From positions 1-7,314 of the forward strand of contig SKOL01000430.1 in NCBI GenBank assembly GCA_007120055.1: 7,314 bases of DNA, read 5' to 3'. The position numbers and the translations under genes are program-made. Under the pieces are notes generated by a model, which saw nothing but the letters and a program-made list of their open reading frames with translations, was not told the origin of the DNA and ran no database searches. Positions 1 through 5,760 of this stretch are shown here, one piece after another. This DNA comes from Anaerobacillus sp. Lineage in GTDB: Bacteria > Bacillota > Bacilli > Bacillales_H > Anaerobacillaceae. Each line of letters opens with the position of its first letter. Position 1 is the stretch's first letter.

Positions 1-5
1 AGCTA

Positions 6-296
6 TTAAGCTTCTTGTGCTACTGGGTATACACTTACTTGCTTTCTGTCACGACCAACGCGCTCAAACTTAACAACGCCGTCTACTTTAGCGAATAAAG
101 TGTCGTCTCCACCTTTACCTACGTTTACACCTGGGTAAATACGTGTACCGCGTTGACGAACTAAGATTGATCCGCCAGTTACAGCTTGACCGTCAGCACG
201 TTTCGTACCAAGACGCTTCGAGATTGAGTCACGACCGTTCTTTGTACTACCTACCCCTTTTTTCGATGCGAAAAATTGAAGGTTCATTTTTAACAT
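6..296 (-). CDS. rpmA: 50S ribosomal protein L27 with cleavable N-terminal extension
   Basis: L27 sits at the peptidyl-transferase region of the large ribosomal subunit, and its N-terminus reaches toward the tRNA acceptor ends. The 96-residue protein begins [20 protein letters not shown] and keeps the glycine-rich basic L27 core. The leader ending in LQFF before ASKKG is the Firmicutes prepeptide. In Staphylococcus aureus this is removed by the Prp protease, cleaving after the second Phe to expose the mature N-terminus; here that would leave 87 residues. I chose the ATG at 294-296 because an AGGAGG ribosome binding site lies 9 nt upstream; the second ATG (285-287) would be too far from it. 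The gene is last in rplU-prp-rpmA. No terminator can be seen because the window ends 5 nt after the stop. Confidence 0.98.
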   Translation of the reverse strand: MLKMNLQFFASKKGVGSTKNGRDSISKRLGTKRADGQAVTGGSILVRQRGTRIYPGVNVGKGGDDTLFAKVDGVVKFERVGRDRKQVSVYPVAQEA

Positions 297-305
297 GAGA
301 ATTCA

Positions 306-311
306 CCTCCT
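306..311 (-). promoter_or_regulatory. rpmA ribosome binding site overlapping the prp stop codon
   Basis: A perfect AGGAGG lies 9 nt before the rpmA ATG. Its first two bases are also the last two bases of the prp TAG stop codon (310-312). Ribosomes finishing prp therefore stop on top of the rpmA initiation site, which suggests translational coupling of the protease and its substrate. The coupling is inferred from position only. Confidence 0.85.
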
Positions 312-642
312 AGGTTTCCCTAATTTTAATATGTTTAGCGTACTGTTCACTAATTGAAGTAAGTGAGACAACCATTGCTTCTAAAAGAAGCTGCACTTTC
401 TCATAAGTTTGCACGTCCAAATCGGTTGGAACTGTACAGCGGAGAAAGCCACCGTCGTCTTCCATATCTACTTCTAGTTGAACATTACATAATTTATCGA
501 TTGCATTGACTGCTCCGAAAGAAACGGCTGAAACACCTGCACAAACAATGTCTTGTCCATGCGGACCAGCTTCGGCATGGCCTTTCATTTCAAACGACGC
601 AATTTTGTTGTCTAACTCACGAACAACTTTTACCGTAATCAT
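310..642 (-). CDS. prp: Ribosomal-processing cysteine protease Prp (YsxB family)
   Basis: Prp is the cysteine protease that removes the N-terminal prepeptide of ribosomal protein L27, an essential step shown in Staphylococcus aureus. The 110-residue product has the family layout: a first beta-strand region (residues 1-20), then the catalytic motif with His22 in GHA and Cys34 in DIVCAG. Both residues fall at the numbers used for the S. aureus enzyme and their 12-residue spacing is intact. The rest is a small alpha/beta domain with no membrane segment or signal peptide, so it is cytosolic. The ATG lies 9 nt after the rplU stop. The best ribosome binding site is a weak TAAGG that includes the rplU stop codon, so translation probably depends on coupling to rplU. 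Being placed directly before rpmA, whose product carries the LQFF-A site, strongly supports the function. Confidence 0.95.
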   Translation of the reverse strand: MITVKVVRELDNKIASFEMKGHAEAGPHGQDIVCAGVSAVSFGAVNAIDKLCNVQLEVDMEDDGGFLRCTVPTDLDVQTYEKVQLLLEAMVVSLTSISEQYAKHIKIRET

Positions 643-651
643 GCCGATACC

Positions 652-960
652 TTATGCGTTGATCTTTTCGATAACAACTTTAGTGTAAGGTTGACGATGA
701 CCTTGCTTACGACGGTAGTTTTTCTTTGCTTTGTACTTGTATACTAACATTTTCTTAGCGCGACCAAGTTTTTCTACTTTCGCAGTAACAGTTGCTCCTT
801 CTACGAATGGAGCTCCTACCTTTACAGCGTCGCCACCAACCATTAATACGTTGTCAAAGCTTACCGTTTCACCAACTTCAGCATCTAACTTTTCAATATA
901 GATCTCTTGACCTTCTTGAACTTTAACTTGCTTACCACCAGTTTCAATAATTGCGTACAT
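652..960 (-). CDS. rplU: 50S ribosomal protein L21
   Basis: L21 is a primary large-subunit protein that binds 23S rRNA. The 102-residue product starts [11 protein letters not shown], the usual L21 N-terminus, has a beta-barrel-type middle, and ends in the basic signature around [18 protein letters not shown] (about residues 74-91), which contacts RNA. The length is normal for bacteria. The frame stays open upstream to about 996, but the ATG at 958-960 is right: a near-perfect AAGGAGGT site (969-976) precedes it by 8 nt and the family begins at this Met. It is the first gene of rplU-prp-rpmA and is preceded by its own promoter and a structured leader. Confidence 0.98.
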   Translation of the reverse strand: MYAIIETGGKQVKVQEGQEIYIEKLDAEVGETVSFDNVLMVGGDAVKVGAPFVEGATVTAKVEKLGRAKKMLVYKYKAKKNYRRKQGHRQPYTKVVIEKINA

Positions 961-1079
961 TAACGTGCACCTCCTTATAATACTCAGACTCGCCACTAAA
1001 GGTGCTTTTGCCTAGGCAAAATCTTAAAACCCATTTGTGAGCGGTTATAGCTCTTTGGAGGTTATCCAAATAACTAACA
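961..1079 (-). promoter_or_regulatory. rplU mRNA leader, probable L21-type autoregulatory leader
   Basis: About 119 nt separate the predicted transcription start from the rplU ATG. An L21 leader family is known upstream of rplU in Bacillus and relatives and is thought to mediate ribosomal-protein feedback. Several structures are visible here. There is a GTTAT-TTGG-ATAAC hairpin near the 5' end (about 1061-1074). GAGC/GCTC arms follow at about 1040-1054. A perfect 16-nt palindrome, TTTTGCCTAGGCAAAA, lies at 1006-1021. Two segments can pair with the ribosome binding site: ACCTCC at 1057-1062 is complementary to GGAGGT at 969-974, and GCACCT at 1000-1005 is complementary to AGGTGC at 967-972. 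No U-tract follows the palindrome, so translational control looks more likely than attenuation. Assignment to the known family was not checked against a covariance model. Confidence 0.65.
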
Positions 1080-1085
1080 AAAAAT

Positions 1086-1115
1086 ATCATACCATAAGCA
1101 AGGATGGGTAGTCAA
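1086..1115 (-). promoter_or_regulatory. Sigma-A-type promoter of rplU-prp-rpmA
   Basis: On the minus strand there is a TTGACT -35 box (1110-1115), an 18-nt spacer and a TATGAT -10 box (1086-1091). The -10 is preceded by TGG, giving an extended TGnTATGAT. Each box differs from the consensus by one base. Transcription would start near 1079-1080, just ahead of the leader hairpins. This is the strongest promoter-like match seen in the window and fits a highly expressed ribosomal-protein operon. Confidence 0.8.
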
Positions 1116-1124
1116 TGATGTTTT

Positions 1125-1230
1125 AGTGTTGAGTTATGAGTTTTGAGTGTTGAGTTGTGTTGGTTTTGCTTCGGAGCTTTGCTTTCAATTAACTCAACAC
1201 TCTTCACTCTTCACTCTTCACTCAAAACTC
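1125..1230 (-). repeat. Intergenic inverted repeat with a 3x 7-bp tandem unit
   Basis: On the plus strand, GAGTGTTGAGTT (1145-1156) is the exact reverse complement of AACTCAACACTC (1191-1202), enclosing a 34-nt loop. Outside it, GAGTTTTGAGTG (1138-1149) is the exact reverse complement of CACTCAAAACTC (1219-1230). A further AGTGTTGAGTT copy lies at 1125-1135. Between the right-hand arms are three perfect tandem copies of TCTTCAC (1201-1221). The structure begins at the last base of the rng stop codon. As RNA it would fold into a long, mostly A-U and G-U stem behind rng. No U-run follows, so it is not a standard terminator, although it could protect or end the rng mRNA. It may be a copy of a dispersed intergenic repeat. 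Confidence 0.75.
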
Positions 1231-2714
1231 TACAACCTTGATTTAACTTCCTCCTCGCTTCCAATAAAGCGGATAGCAAAGTCGTTTTGGTTGAGCCAGG
1301 GATTGACTTTGACGAAAATTTGATAGTGAAGAGTCTCTTGCAAACGATTGATATGTACGTCCTTCTCCCCTTTTAAAATAGGGGCGACACTTGGTGGTAC
1401 TTCAACAAGAAGTGCTTCACTATCCATTCCTTTATATTCCCACAGTGCACGTTCTATTTTATGAGCAACAGCTTCGTTTGAAAGAACTTTTCCTTTTCCA
1501 ATACAGGTTGGACATGTGGTTGAAACGCTATCTTGTAAATTTTGACGAGCCTTTTTTCGAGTCATCTCTAATAAACCTAATCCTGTAAAGCCTAAAACAT
1601 TTGTTTTTGTACGATCGTTCCTTAATGCTTTATGAAAGGATGCTAGGACTGTTTGTTTATCTTTATCTTGCTTCATATCAATAAAGTCTATTACGATAAT
1701 TCCGCCTATATCTCTCAATCGCAATTGTTTGGCGATTTCTTTCGCTGCTTCGATATTTGTTTTTACAATCGTATCATGTAAATCTTGCTTTCCAGTGAAC
1801 TTCCCAGTATTAACATCAATAACCGTTAACGCTTCTGTTTGATCAATGACTAAATACGCACCGGTTTTCAACCAAACTTGACGGCGGAGCGCTTTATCAA
1901 GCTCTGCTTCGATATTATAATGTGAGAAAACCCCTTCACGTTGCTGATAAAAATTTAGCTTTTTTAACAAACTCGGATACGGCTTAAATAATTCTTTTAA
2001 GAGCATGTAGTCTTTCATAGAATCAATAATAATTTCATCAACATCTTCAAAATTAAAATCTCTAACGACTTTCTCTATGATCGAACTGTCTTCATGAATG
2101 AGGACTGGTGGTTTTAAATTTTTTCCTTCTTTCCAGACGTCTTCCCATAGCTTTCGTAAAAAATGTAATTCTTGAGCGACTTTTTCTTCGGTTAACTCTT
2201 CGGTCGCTGTACGAATGATCATTCCTTCGTCATCTTGGCATAAAGATAATCCAATTTTTCGCCAGTGCTCACGTACATCTTCTGTTTGCATACGCTTTGA
2301 GACACCGACGTAACCACCGTTAGGCATGTATACCATATATTTACCTGGGAATGAAACGACTTCCGTAAGTCTCGGCCCTTTTTTACCAAATCCCTCTTTC
2401 GTTACTTGAACTAAAATTTCCTGTCCTACAGTGACAAATTCCGAAATGGAACGCCCTTTTTTTAGCTCATCTTCTTCATCTAGTTGTTGAAAGCTGACAA
2501 GTTCATCTCGATATAAAAAGCCATTCTTCTCTTGTCCAATATCAACAAACGCTGCTTGCATTCCCGGCAAAACGTTAACTACTTTTCCTTTATAAACATT
2601 TCCAACAATTTTATTAACCTCAGGTCGTTCAATAAAAAATTCTACTACCTTTTTATTTTCGAGGATTGCTAGTCTTCGTTCATTTGTTAGCATATTAAAA
2701 ATAAATGTTTTCAA
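1230..2714 (-). CDS. rng: Ribonuclease G/E family endoribonuclease
   Basis: This is a single-strand-specific endoribonuclease of the RNase E/G family, acting in rRNA maturation and mRNA decay. The 494 residues match the RNase G or RNase E catalytic-core size, with no long C-terminal scaffold. An S1 RNA-binding domain covers about residues 36-118 (GNVYKGKV, LPGMQAAFVDIG). The DNase I-like catalytic part has Asp300 and Asn302 in VIDVNTG and Asp343 in VIDFIDM. The two aspartates are 43 residues apart, as for the Mg-binding Asp303 and Asp346 of Escherichia coli RNase E. Cys401 and Cys404 in CPTC form the Zn-link that joins subunits. The start is TTG (2712-2714), with AAAAGGGG 7 nt upstream; the first ATG, at codon 8, would cut the conserved N-terminus. 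A terminator separates it from spoIVFB. Its own promoter was not found with confidence. Bacillus subtilis lacks this family. Confidence 0.93.
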   Translation of the reverse strand: MKTFIFNMLTNERRLAILENKKVVEFFIERPEVNKIVGNVYKGKVVNVLPGMQAAFVDIGQEKNGFLYRDELVSFQQLDEEDELKKGRSISEFVTVGQEILVQVTKEGFGKKGPRLTEVVSFPGKYMVYMPNGGYVGVSKRMQTEDVREHWRKIGLSLCQDDEGMIIRTATEELTEEKVAQELHFLRKLWEDVWKEGKNLKPPVLIHEDSSIIEKVVRDFNFEDVDEIIIDSMKDYMLLKELFKPYPSLLKKLNFYQQREGVFSHYNIEAELDKALRRQVWLKTGAYLVIDQTEALTVIDVNTGKFTGKQDLHDTIVKTNIEAAKEIAKQLRLRDIGGIIVIDFIDMKQDKDKQTVLASFHKALRNDRTKTNVLGFTGLGLLEMTRKKARQNLQDSVSTTCPTCIGKGKVLSNEAVAHKIERALWEYKGMDSEALLVEVPPSVAPILKGEKDVHINRLQETLHYQIFVKVNPWLNQNDFAIRFIGSEEEVKSRL

Positions 2715-2742
2715 TTTTGTACCCCTTTTTTAATAAAAATGC

Positions 2743-2756
2743 AAGGCACCCGCCTT
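2743..2756 (-). other. Small hairpin in the rng 5' region
   Basis: On the minus strand AAGGC-GGGT-GCCTT forms a 5-bp stem with a 4-nt loop, followed after two bases by TTTTT. It lies between the spoIVFB terminator and the rng ribosome binding site. It could be a second, weaker terminator or part of the rng leader. The sequence alone does not decide between these. Confidence 0.4.
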
Positions 2757-2773
2757 TATACTTTATCCTTAGT

Positions 2774-2809
2774 AAAATTAAAAAGACTAACCGTTAGGCT
2801 AGCCTTTGA
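2774..2809 (-). terminator. Rho-independent terminator after spoIVFB
   Basis: On the minus strand AGGCTAGCC (2797-2805) pairs with GGTTAGTCT (2784-2792) across a TAAC loop. This gives a 9-bp stem with two G-T wobbles. A TTTTTAATTTTA tract follows directly. It lies about 50 nt after the spoIVFB stop and separates the sporulation genes from rng. Confidence 0.85.
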
Positions 2810-2855
2810 ATATTTTAAAATTATATCATTTTTCCGCGTAAACACCAAAAGATCG

Positions 2856-3722
2856 TCATGGTGGTGATAGTTTAGCGATCGGTTCGGTTGCTTTTTTTTG
2901 TTCAAAAAACGCCTTCAAAACTACTTTTTCTTGAATAATTCTTTTAGGAGCCACCGATGGGTCCTCTAAAATCACTTTATGCCTTACTCCTCGTCGAAAA
3001 CACTTTAACACTTGTTGAACAGTTAATTTTTCAGGAACAAACACTGGAACTGTTTCAATAAAAGGGTCAGTCTGTCGATAATACCTTTCCATTAAAAAAC
3101 GCATATACGCAAAGCTACGTTTGCGCCAATCAAAATAATGAGTAAAAAATAAAAAGGAAAGAACGATCCACAGATTTAAATGAAATGGAAACAAGTACAT
3201 ACTTGTAAATGTAAAAATACATAGTAATATGAATGAAGTCTTCAATGTAACTTCTAAACTTTTTTGAAAAGGCATTTTTATTGAATAAAATAAATATAAT
3301 AACTTTCCGCCATCTAAAGGCCAGATAGGTAATAAGTTAAAAGTAAGCACCATTAAATTATGCATGATAAACATTTGATGATCAGCGACTGTCCAAAATT
3401 GATAAGGAAGTAATAAAAAGGAAAGACCTATTAACCATACGTGCTGTAATGGTCCTGCAATAATGACGATAAACTCCTCTTTTAAAGGACGATTTCCATA
3501 TTCTTCAACTTCGGCAACTCCACCAAATGGCAAAAGCTCTATTTTACGTATTCGCCATTTAAAGTATTGAGCAGCAACACTATGTCCAAGTTCATGAATC
3601 AATACGATGCTAAACATCATAATTATTTCTTTAAAGTGACCAGTGATTACGCCTGCCCCGATGACAAACCAAAATAAAGGATTAATTTTTATTTTTTTCA
3701 CTAATTCTAGCACGCTAATCAA
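2856..3722 (-). CDS. spoIVFB: SpoIVFB, intramembrane metalloprotease for pro-sigma-K
   Basis: SpoIVFB is a site-2-protease-type zinc protease of the outer forespore membrane. It cleaves pro-sigma-K in the mother cell late in sporulation. The 288-residue product carries HELGH at residues 43-47 and the third ligand Asp137 in LLPIWPLDGGK. All three match the numbering of the Bacillus subtilis enzyme (His43, Glu44, His47, Asp137). Hydrophobic segments lie at about 14-27, 32-50, 86-106, 117-133 and 163-194. A soluble CBS-like C-terminal part (about 220-280) would bind substrate. The start is TTG (3720-3722): an in-frame TGA lies 9 nt upstream, and this start restores family numbering. It overlaps spoIVFA by 8 bp. 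Only GTGATC (3727-3732), matching the distal anti-SD, precedes it, so coupling to spoIVFA is likely. Confidence 0.96.
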   Translation of the reverse strand: MISVLELVKKIKINPLFWFVIGAGVITGHFKEIIMMFSIVLIHELGHSVAAQYFKWRIRKIELLPFGGVAEVEEYGNRPLKEEFIVIIAGPLQHVWLIGLSFLLLPYQFWTVADHQMFIMHNLMVLTFNLLPIWPLDGGKLLYLFYSIKMPFQKSLEVTLKTSFILLCIFTFTSMYLFPFHLNLWIVLSFLFFTHYFDWRKRSFAYMRFLMERYYRQTDPFIETVPVFVPEKLTVQQVLKCFRRGVRHKVILEDPSVAPKRIIQEKVVLKAFFEQKKATEPIAKLSPP

Positions 3723-4503
3723 AGGAGATCACTTCAAGAGGATTAATAAATGTTTCACCTTCTTTTAACGCAAAATAATAGTAACCTTTGTTTTCTTGTA
3801 TCGATGCAGTTCCAATCGTACTTCCTGCTTCAACGTAATCATATAAACTCACTTCAACATTGTCTAACATTGCATACCATGCCTCTCCTCCGTCATGATG
3901 TGTAATAATTACCGTCTTACCTAAATTCTCTTCTTCAGCAACAAACCTTACCATTCCACCTTTAGCCGCTTCGACATTGGAGCTAGAAGTCGTCTCAACA
4001 ATCACTCCTTTTCCATCTTGTTCAAAGCTTCTTGCAATTGTACCCGTTGCAGGAACTGCATAAGCTACATTAATATCCTCATTTTCATAATCATCCAATG
4101 CGATATTTGTAGTAGTCGGCAACAGAGCTAACGGCTGTCCAAATTGGTCTTCATACCAAACAGCTACAGTATCAAATTGAAACTCTTTTTCAAATGAATT
4201 TTGAACAAATTGCCTCGCTCCCTCAAACTGCGGCGCACCGGTTTTAAACATGATTCCAACGACGAGAAATAAACAAATAGCCACTAAAGTTTGCATAATA
4301 AAAACATCTTTACGGAAAAGCTTTTCTTCTGGCTGCTCAGTCCCTTTTGCATCTGCAGGAAAATAATAGTCTGGCTCGTCTCTAAATTCGCTATGACTAG
4401 GATAATACTGAGGTTGAGACCGTTCCTTCTTTTCTACCGTGTGATTAAACTTCTTCCTTCTTGCTTCAATTTTTCGACGAATTTTATCTAATCTGTCCGC
4501 CAT
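3715..4503 (-). CDS. spoIVFA: SpoIVFA, inhibitory membrane partner of SpoIVFB
   Basis: SpoIVFA holds SpoIVFB inactive, together with BofA, until SpoIVB and CtpB arriving from the forespore cleave it. The 262-residue product has a basic, coiled-coil-like cytoplasmic N-terminus (1-66) and one membrane segment (about 67-86). An extracytoplasmic linker leads to a C-terminal LytM/M23-like fold (about 150-258). That fold lacks the zinc-binding residues of active M23 peptidases: the usual HxH is replaced by WYAML near residues 209-213, and the first HxxxD motif is absent. A regulatory rather than hydrolytic role is therefore expected. The ATG (4501-4503) has AAAAAGGGG 9 nt upstream, with an intervening in-frame ATG-AAA-TAG. 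Its stop overlaps the spoIVFB start. In Bacillus subtilis the operon is sigma-E controlled; no clear sigma-E promoter was seen here. Confidence 0.93.
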   Translation of the reverse strand: MADRLDKIRRKIEARRKKFNHTVEKKERSQPQYYPSHSEFRDEPDYYFPADAKGTEQPEEKLFRKDVFIMQTLVAICLFLVVGIMFKTGAPQFEGARQFVQNSFEKEFQFDTVAVWYEDQFGQPLALLPTTTNIALDDYENEDINVAYAVPATGTIARSFEQDGKGVIVETTSSSNVEAAKGGMVRFVAEEENLGKTVIITHHDGGEAWYAMLDNVEVSLYDYVEAGSTIGTASIQENKGYYYFALKEGETFINPLEVISFD

Positions 4504-4668
4504 CTATTTCATCCCCTTTTTAAATGTAGAGTTAGCTTTAATCATTTACTATGTAAAATTCAAACTTTAACTGTTTTATCACCTTTGAGAAGCTAAAATA
4601 ATTCTAAATTTTGAATTTTAAATTCTTAATTAAACATATGACTTGTCCGCTGTGGATATACCTTTTAA
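4504..4668. other. AT-rich leader region upstream of spoIVFA
   Basis: No gene is visible in this strongly AT-rich stretch. Because the phn terminator lies upstream, a promoter for spoIVFA should be in or near it. The best loose sigma-E -10 resemblance is CATAGTAA on the minus strand near 4546-4553, matching CATACAAT at about five of eight positions, but no convincing -35 partner sits at the right distance. I do not call a promoter. The 9 nt directly before the spoIVFA ATG read ATG-AAA-TAG, a two-codon open frame in phase with the gene. Confidence 0.4.
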
Positions 4669-4856
4669 TTTTCATACAAAACCCTCATGGCGGCATATCC
4701 GTCACCATCTAACATAAAAAAATTCCGGTCGATTTCCCTCACTGCGCTGTAAATTCGTTCCGACTTTAGAGGCTTGTTCGGAAAAGTCGACCGTCATTCA
4801 TTTTTTCATACAAAACCGTCCTGCCGGCACATCAGTCACCATCTAATAGGAAAAAG
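4669..4856 (-). repeat. Decayed tandem repeat element with 134-bp offset
   Basis: The 43-bp segments at 4670-4712 and 4804-4846 match at 38 of 43 positions by hand alignment without gaps, at an offset of exactly 134 bp. Similarity continues more weakly on the high-coordinate side, where both copies follow an AGTGAG-type segment. Between the copies, CGGTCGA (4726-4732) is inverted at 4787-4793, extending imperfectly into TTTCC/GGAAAA. TTCCGA (4758-4763) is inverted at 4778-4783. On the minus strand one frame reads almost continuously through the spacer (including TVDFSEQASKVGTN and LQRSEGNRPEFF) but is broken by stops. No intact gene is present. The pattern fits a degraded copy of a dispersed non-autonomous repeat rather than a gene. 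Confidence 0.7.
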
Positions 4857-4906
4857 GTGGGCGCTTTCACTCACTTCACCTTGACCAATGAACCAACTTA
4901 CCAACT

Positions 4907-4943
4907 AAAAAAAGAGAAAAGCCACAAGGCTAATCTCTTTTTT
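4907..4943 (-). terminator. Hairpin terminator after the phn operon
   Basis: On the minus strand AAAAAAGAGA-TT-AGCC is followed by a TTGT loop and GGCT-TT-TCTCTTTTTTT. The stem has one symmetrical TT/TT internal loop and runs into a seven-T tract. It begins 13 nt after the stop of the second phnE. The A-rich other arm would also give a T-tract on the plus strand, so it could work in both directions. Confidence 0.9.
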
Positions 4944-4956
4944 ATAAAATATGAAA

Positions 4957-5760
4957 TTAAACGATTTTCTTACGGATATAAGCACTTAAGTAGTCGATAA
5001 CCGTTACGACGACGATGATAATAATTAACATCATCCCAACTTGTTCCCAAGCACGTTGGTTTGAAGCAAGGATGATCGGTGCACCGATACCACCGGCACC
5101 AACGATTCCAAGTACTGTTGAAGCACGTACATCAATTTCAAAACGGTAAATGGCGTAAGATGAAAACTCAGGGATAACTTGTGGAATAACGCCGAACCAC
5201 ATCGCTTGAAGGCGACTAGCTCCACTAGCTTTTAACGCTTCGACAACAGTCATATCAATTGATTCAATTACTTCTGAGTATAGTTTTCCTAACATACCGA
5301 TCGAGTTAATCCCAATCGCTAATACCCCAGCATATGGTCCCATACCAACAGATGCTACGAAAATAACCGCAAATAAAATCTCTGGGAAAGCACGAATACC
5401 GTTTAAAATCCCTTTACCAATGCTCGAAAAGTGACCGCTCATGTTTTTCGCTGCTAAAAAACCAATCGGTATCGCTAAAATGGCACCAATCATTGTACCG
5501 GCAAATGCGATCGCTAATGTTTCAAACATATAGCCAATATATTGAGGAATTCTTTCATGTACGACTGGATCAAAAAATGTATCGAAAAACAGCCTTTTAA
5601 ACATATCAAAAGCTGATAAACTTGAACCACTGTAACTTAAATCTGTTGTTGTGAAGGCGATCGTATAGAGAGTCGCTAAAATAAATGTAATAAAGCCGAA
5701 TTTTATCCAATATTTTGTACGGTTTGGTCGTTGAATGTTATATTGTTTATCTAAATTCAT
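4957..5760 (-). CDS. phnE: Phosphonate-type ABC transporter permease, second PhnE
   Basis: This inner-membrane permease belongs to the PhnE family and imports phosphonates or related oxyanions with the ATPase PhnC. The 267 residues show an N-terminal membrane segment (about 20-38), then a periplasm-side linker. Membrane segments follow at about 78-104, 122-139, 143-158 and 241-258, with a further hydrophobic stretch at about 213-230. The ATPase-coupling EAA-type loop is EALKASG (174-180) followed by PQVIP (193-197). The GAGGIGAP stretch (221-228) is typical of PhnE. The ATG overlaps the preceding phnE stop in TAATG, with an AGGGAGAG ribosome binding site upstream. It differs clearly from the first permease, so the pair probably forms a heterodimer. 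This is the last gene before the terminator. The substrate cannot be settled without the binding protein. Confidence 0.92.
   Translation of the reverse strand: MNLDKQYNIQRPNRTKYWIKFGFITFILATLYTIAFTTTDLSYSGSSLSAFDMFKRLFFDTFFDPVVHERIPQYIGYMFETLAIAFAGTMIGAILAIPIGFLAAKNMSGHFSSIGKGILNGIRAFPEILFAVIFVASVGMGPYAGVLAIGINSIGMLGKLYSEVIESIDMTVVEALKASGASRLQAMWFGVIPQVIPEFSSYAIYRFEIDVRASTVLGIVGAGGIGAPIILASNQRAWEQVGMMLIIIIVVVTVIDYLSAYIRKKIV

Noticed and set aside
506..688. Plus-strand open frame of 60 codons
   Set aside because: It is antisense to prp and the end of rplU, with no recognisable domain or ribosome binding site.
961..996. Longer rplU with 12 extra N-terminal residues
   Set aside because: The L21 family begins at MYAIIETGG, and the strong ribosome binding site sits inside the proposed extension.
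1006..1021. 16-nt palindrome as a transcription attenuator or terminator
   Set aside because: No U-tract follows on the rplU strand, and GCACC comes straight after it. It is kept only as part of the leader structure.
1391..1588. Plus-strand open frame of 65 codons
   Set aside because: It is antisense to the conserved rng coding sequence.
4291..4491. Plus-strand open frame of 66 codons
   Set aside because: It is antisense to spoIVFA; its apparent hydrophobic residues reflect the composition of the complementary strand.
4546..4553. Sigma-E -10 box for spoIVFA
   Set aside because: CATAGTAA matches the consensus only partly and has no -35 element at the right distance.
4669..4856. Small protein gene in the repeat region
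   Set aside because: All minus-strand frames are broken by stops, no ribosome binding site precedes a usable start, and the coding-like look is explained by decayed repeat copies.
5031..5225. Minus-strand open frame of 64 codons in another phase
   Set aside because: It lies wholly inside the second phnE in a shifted frame.
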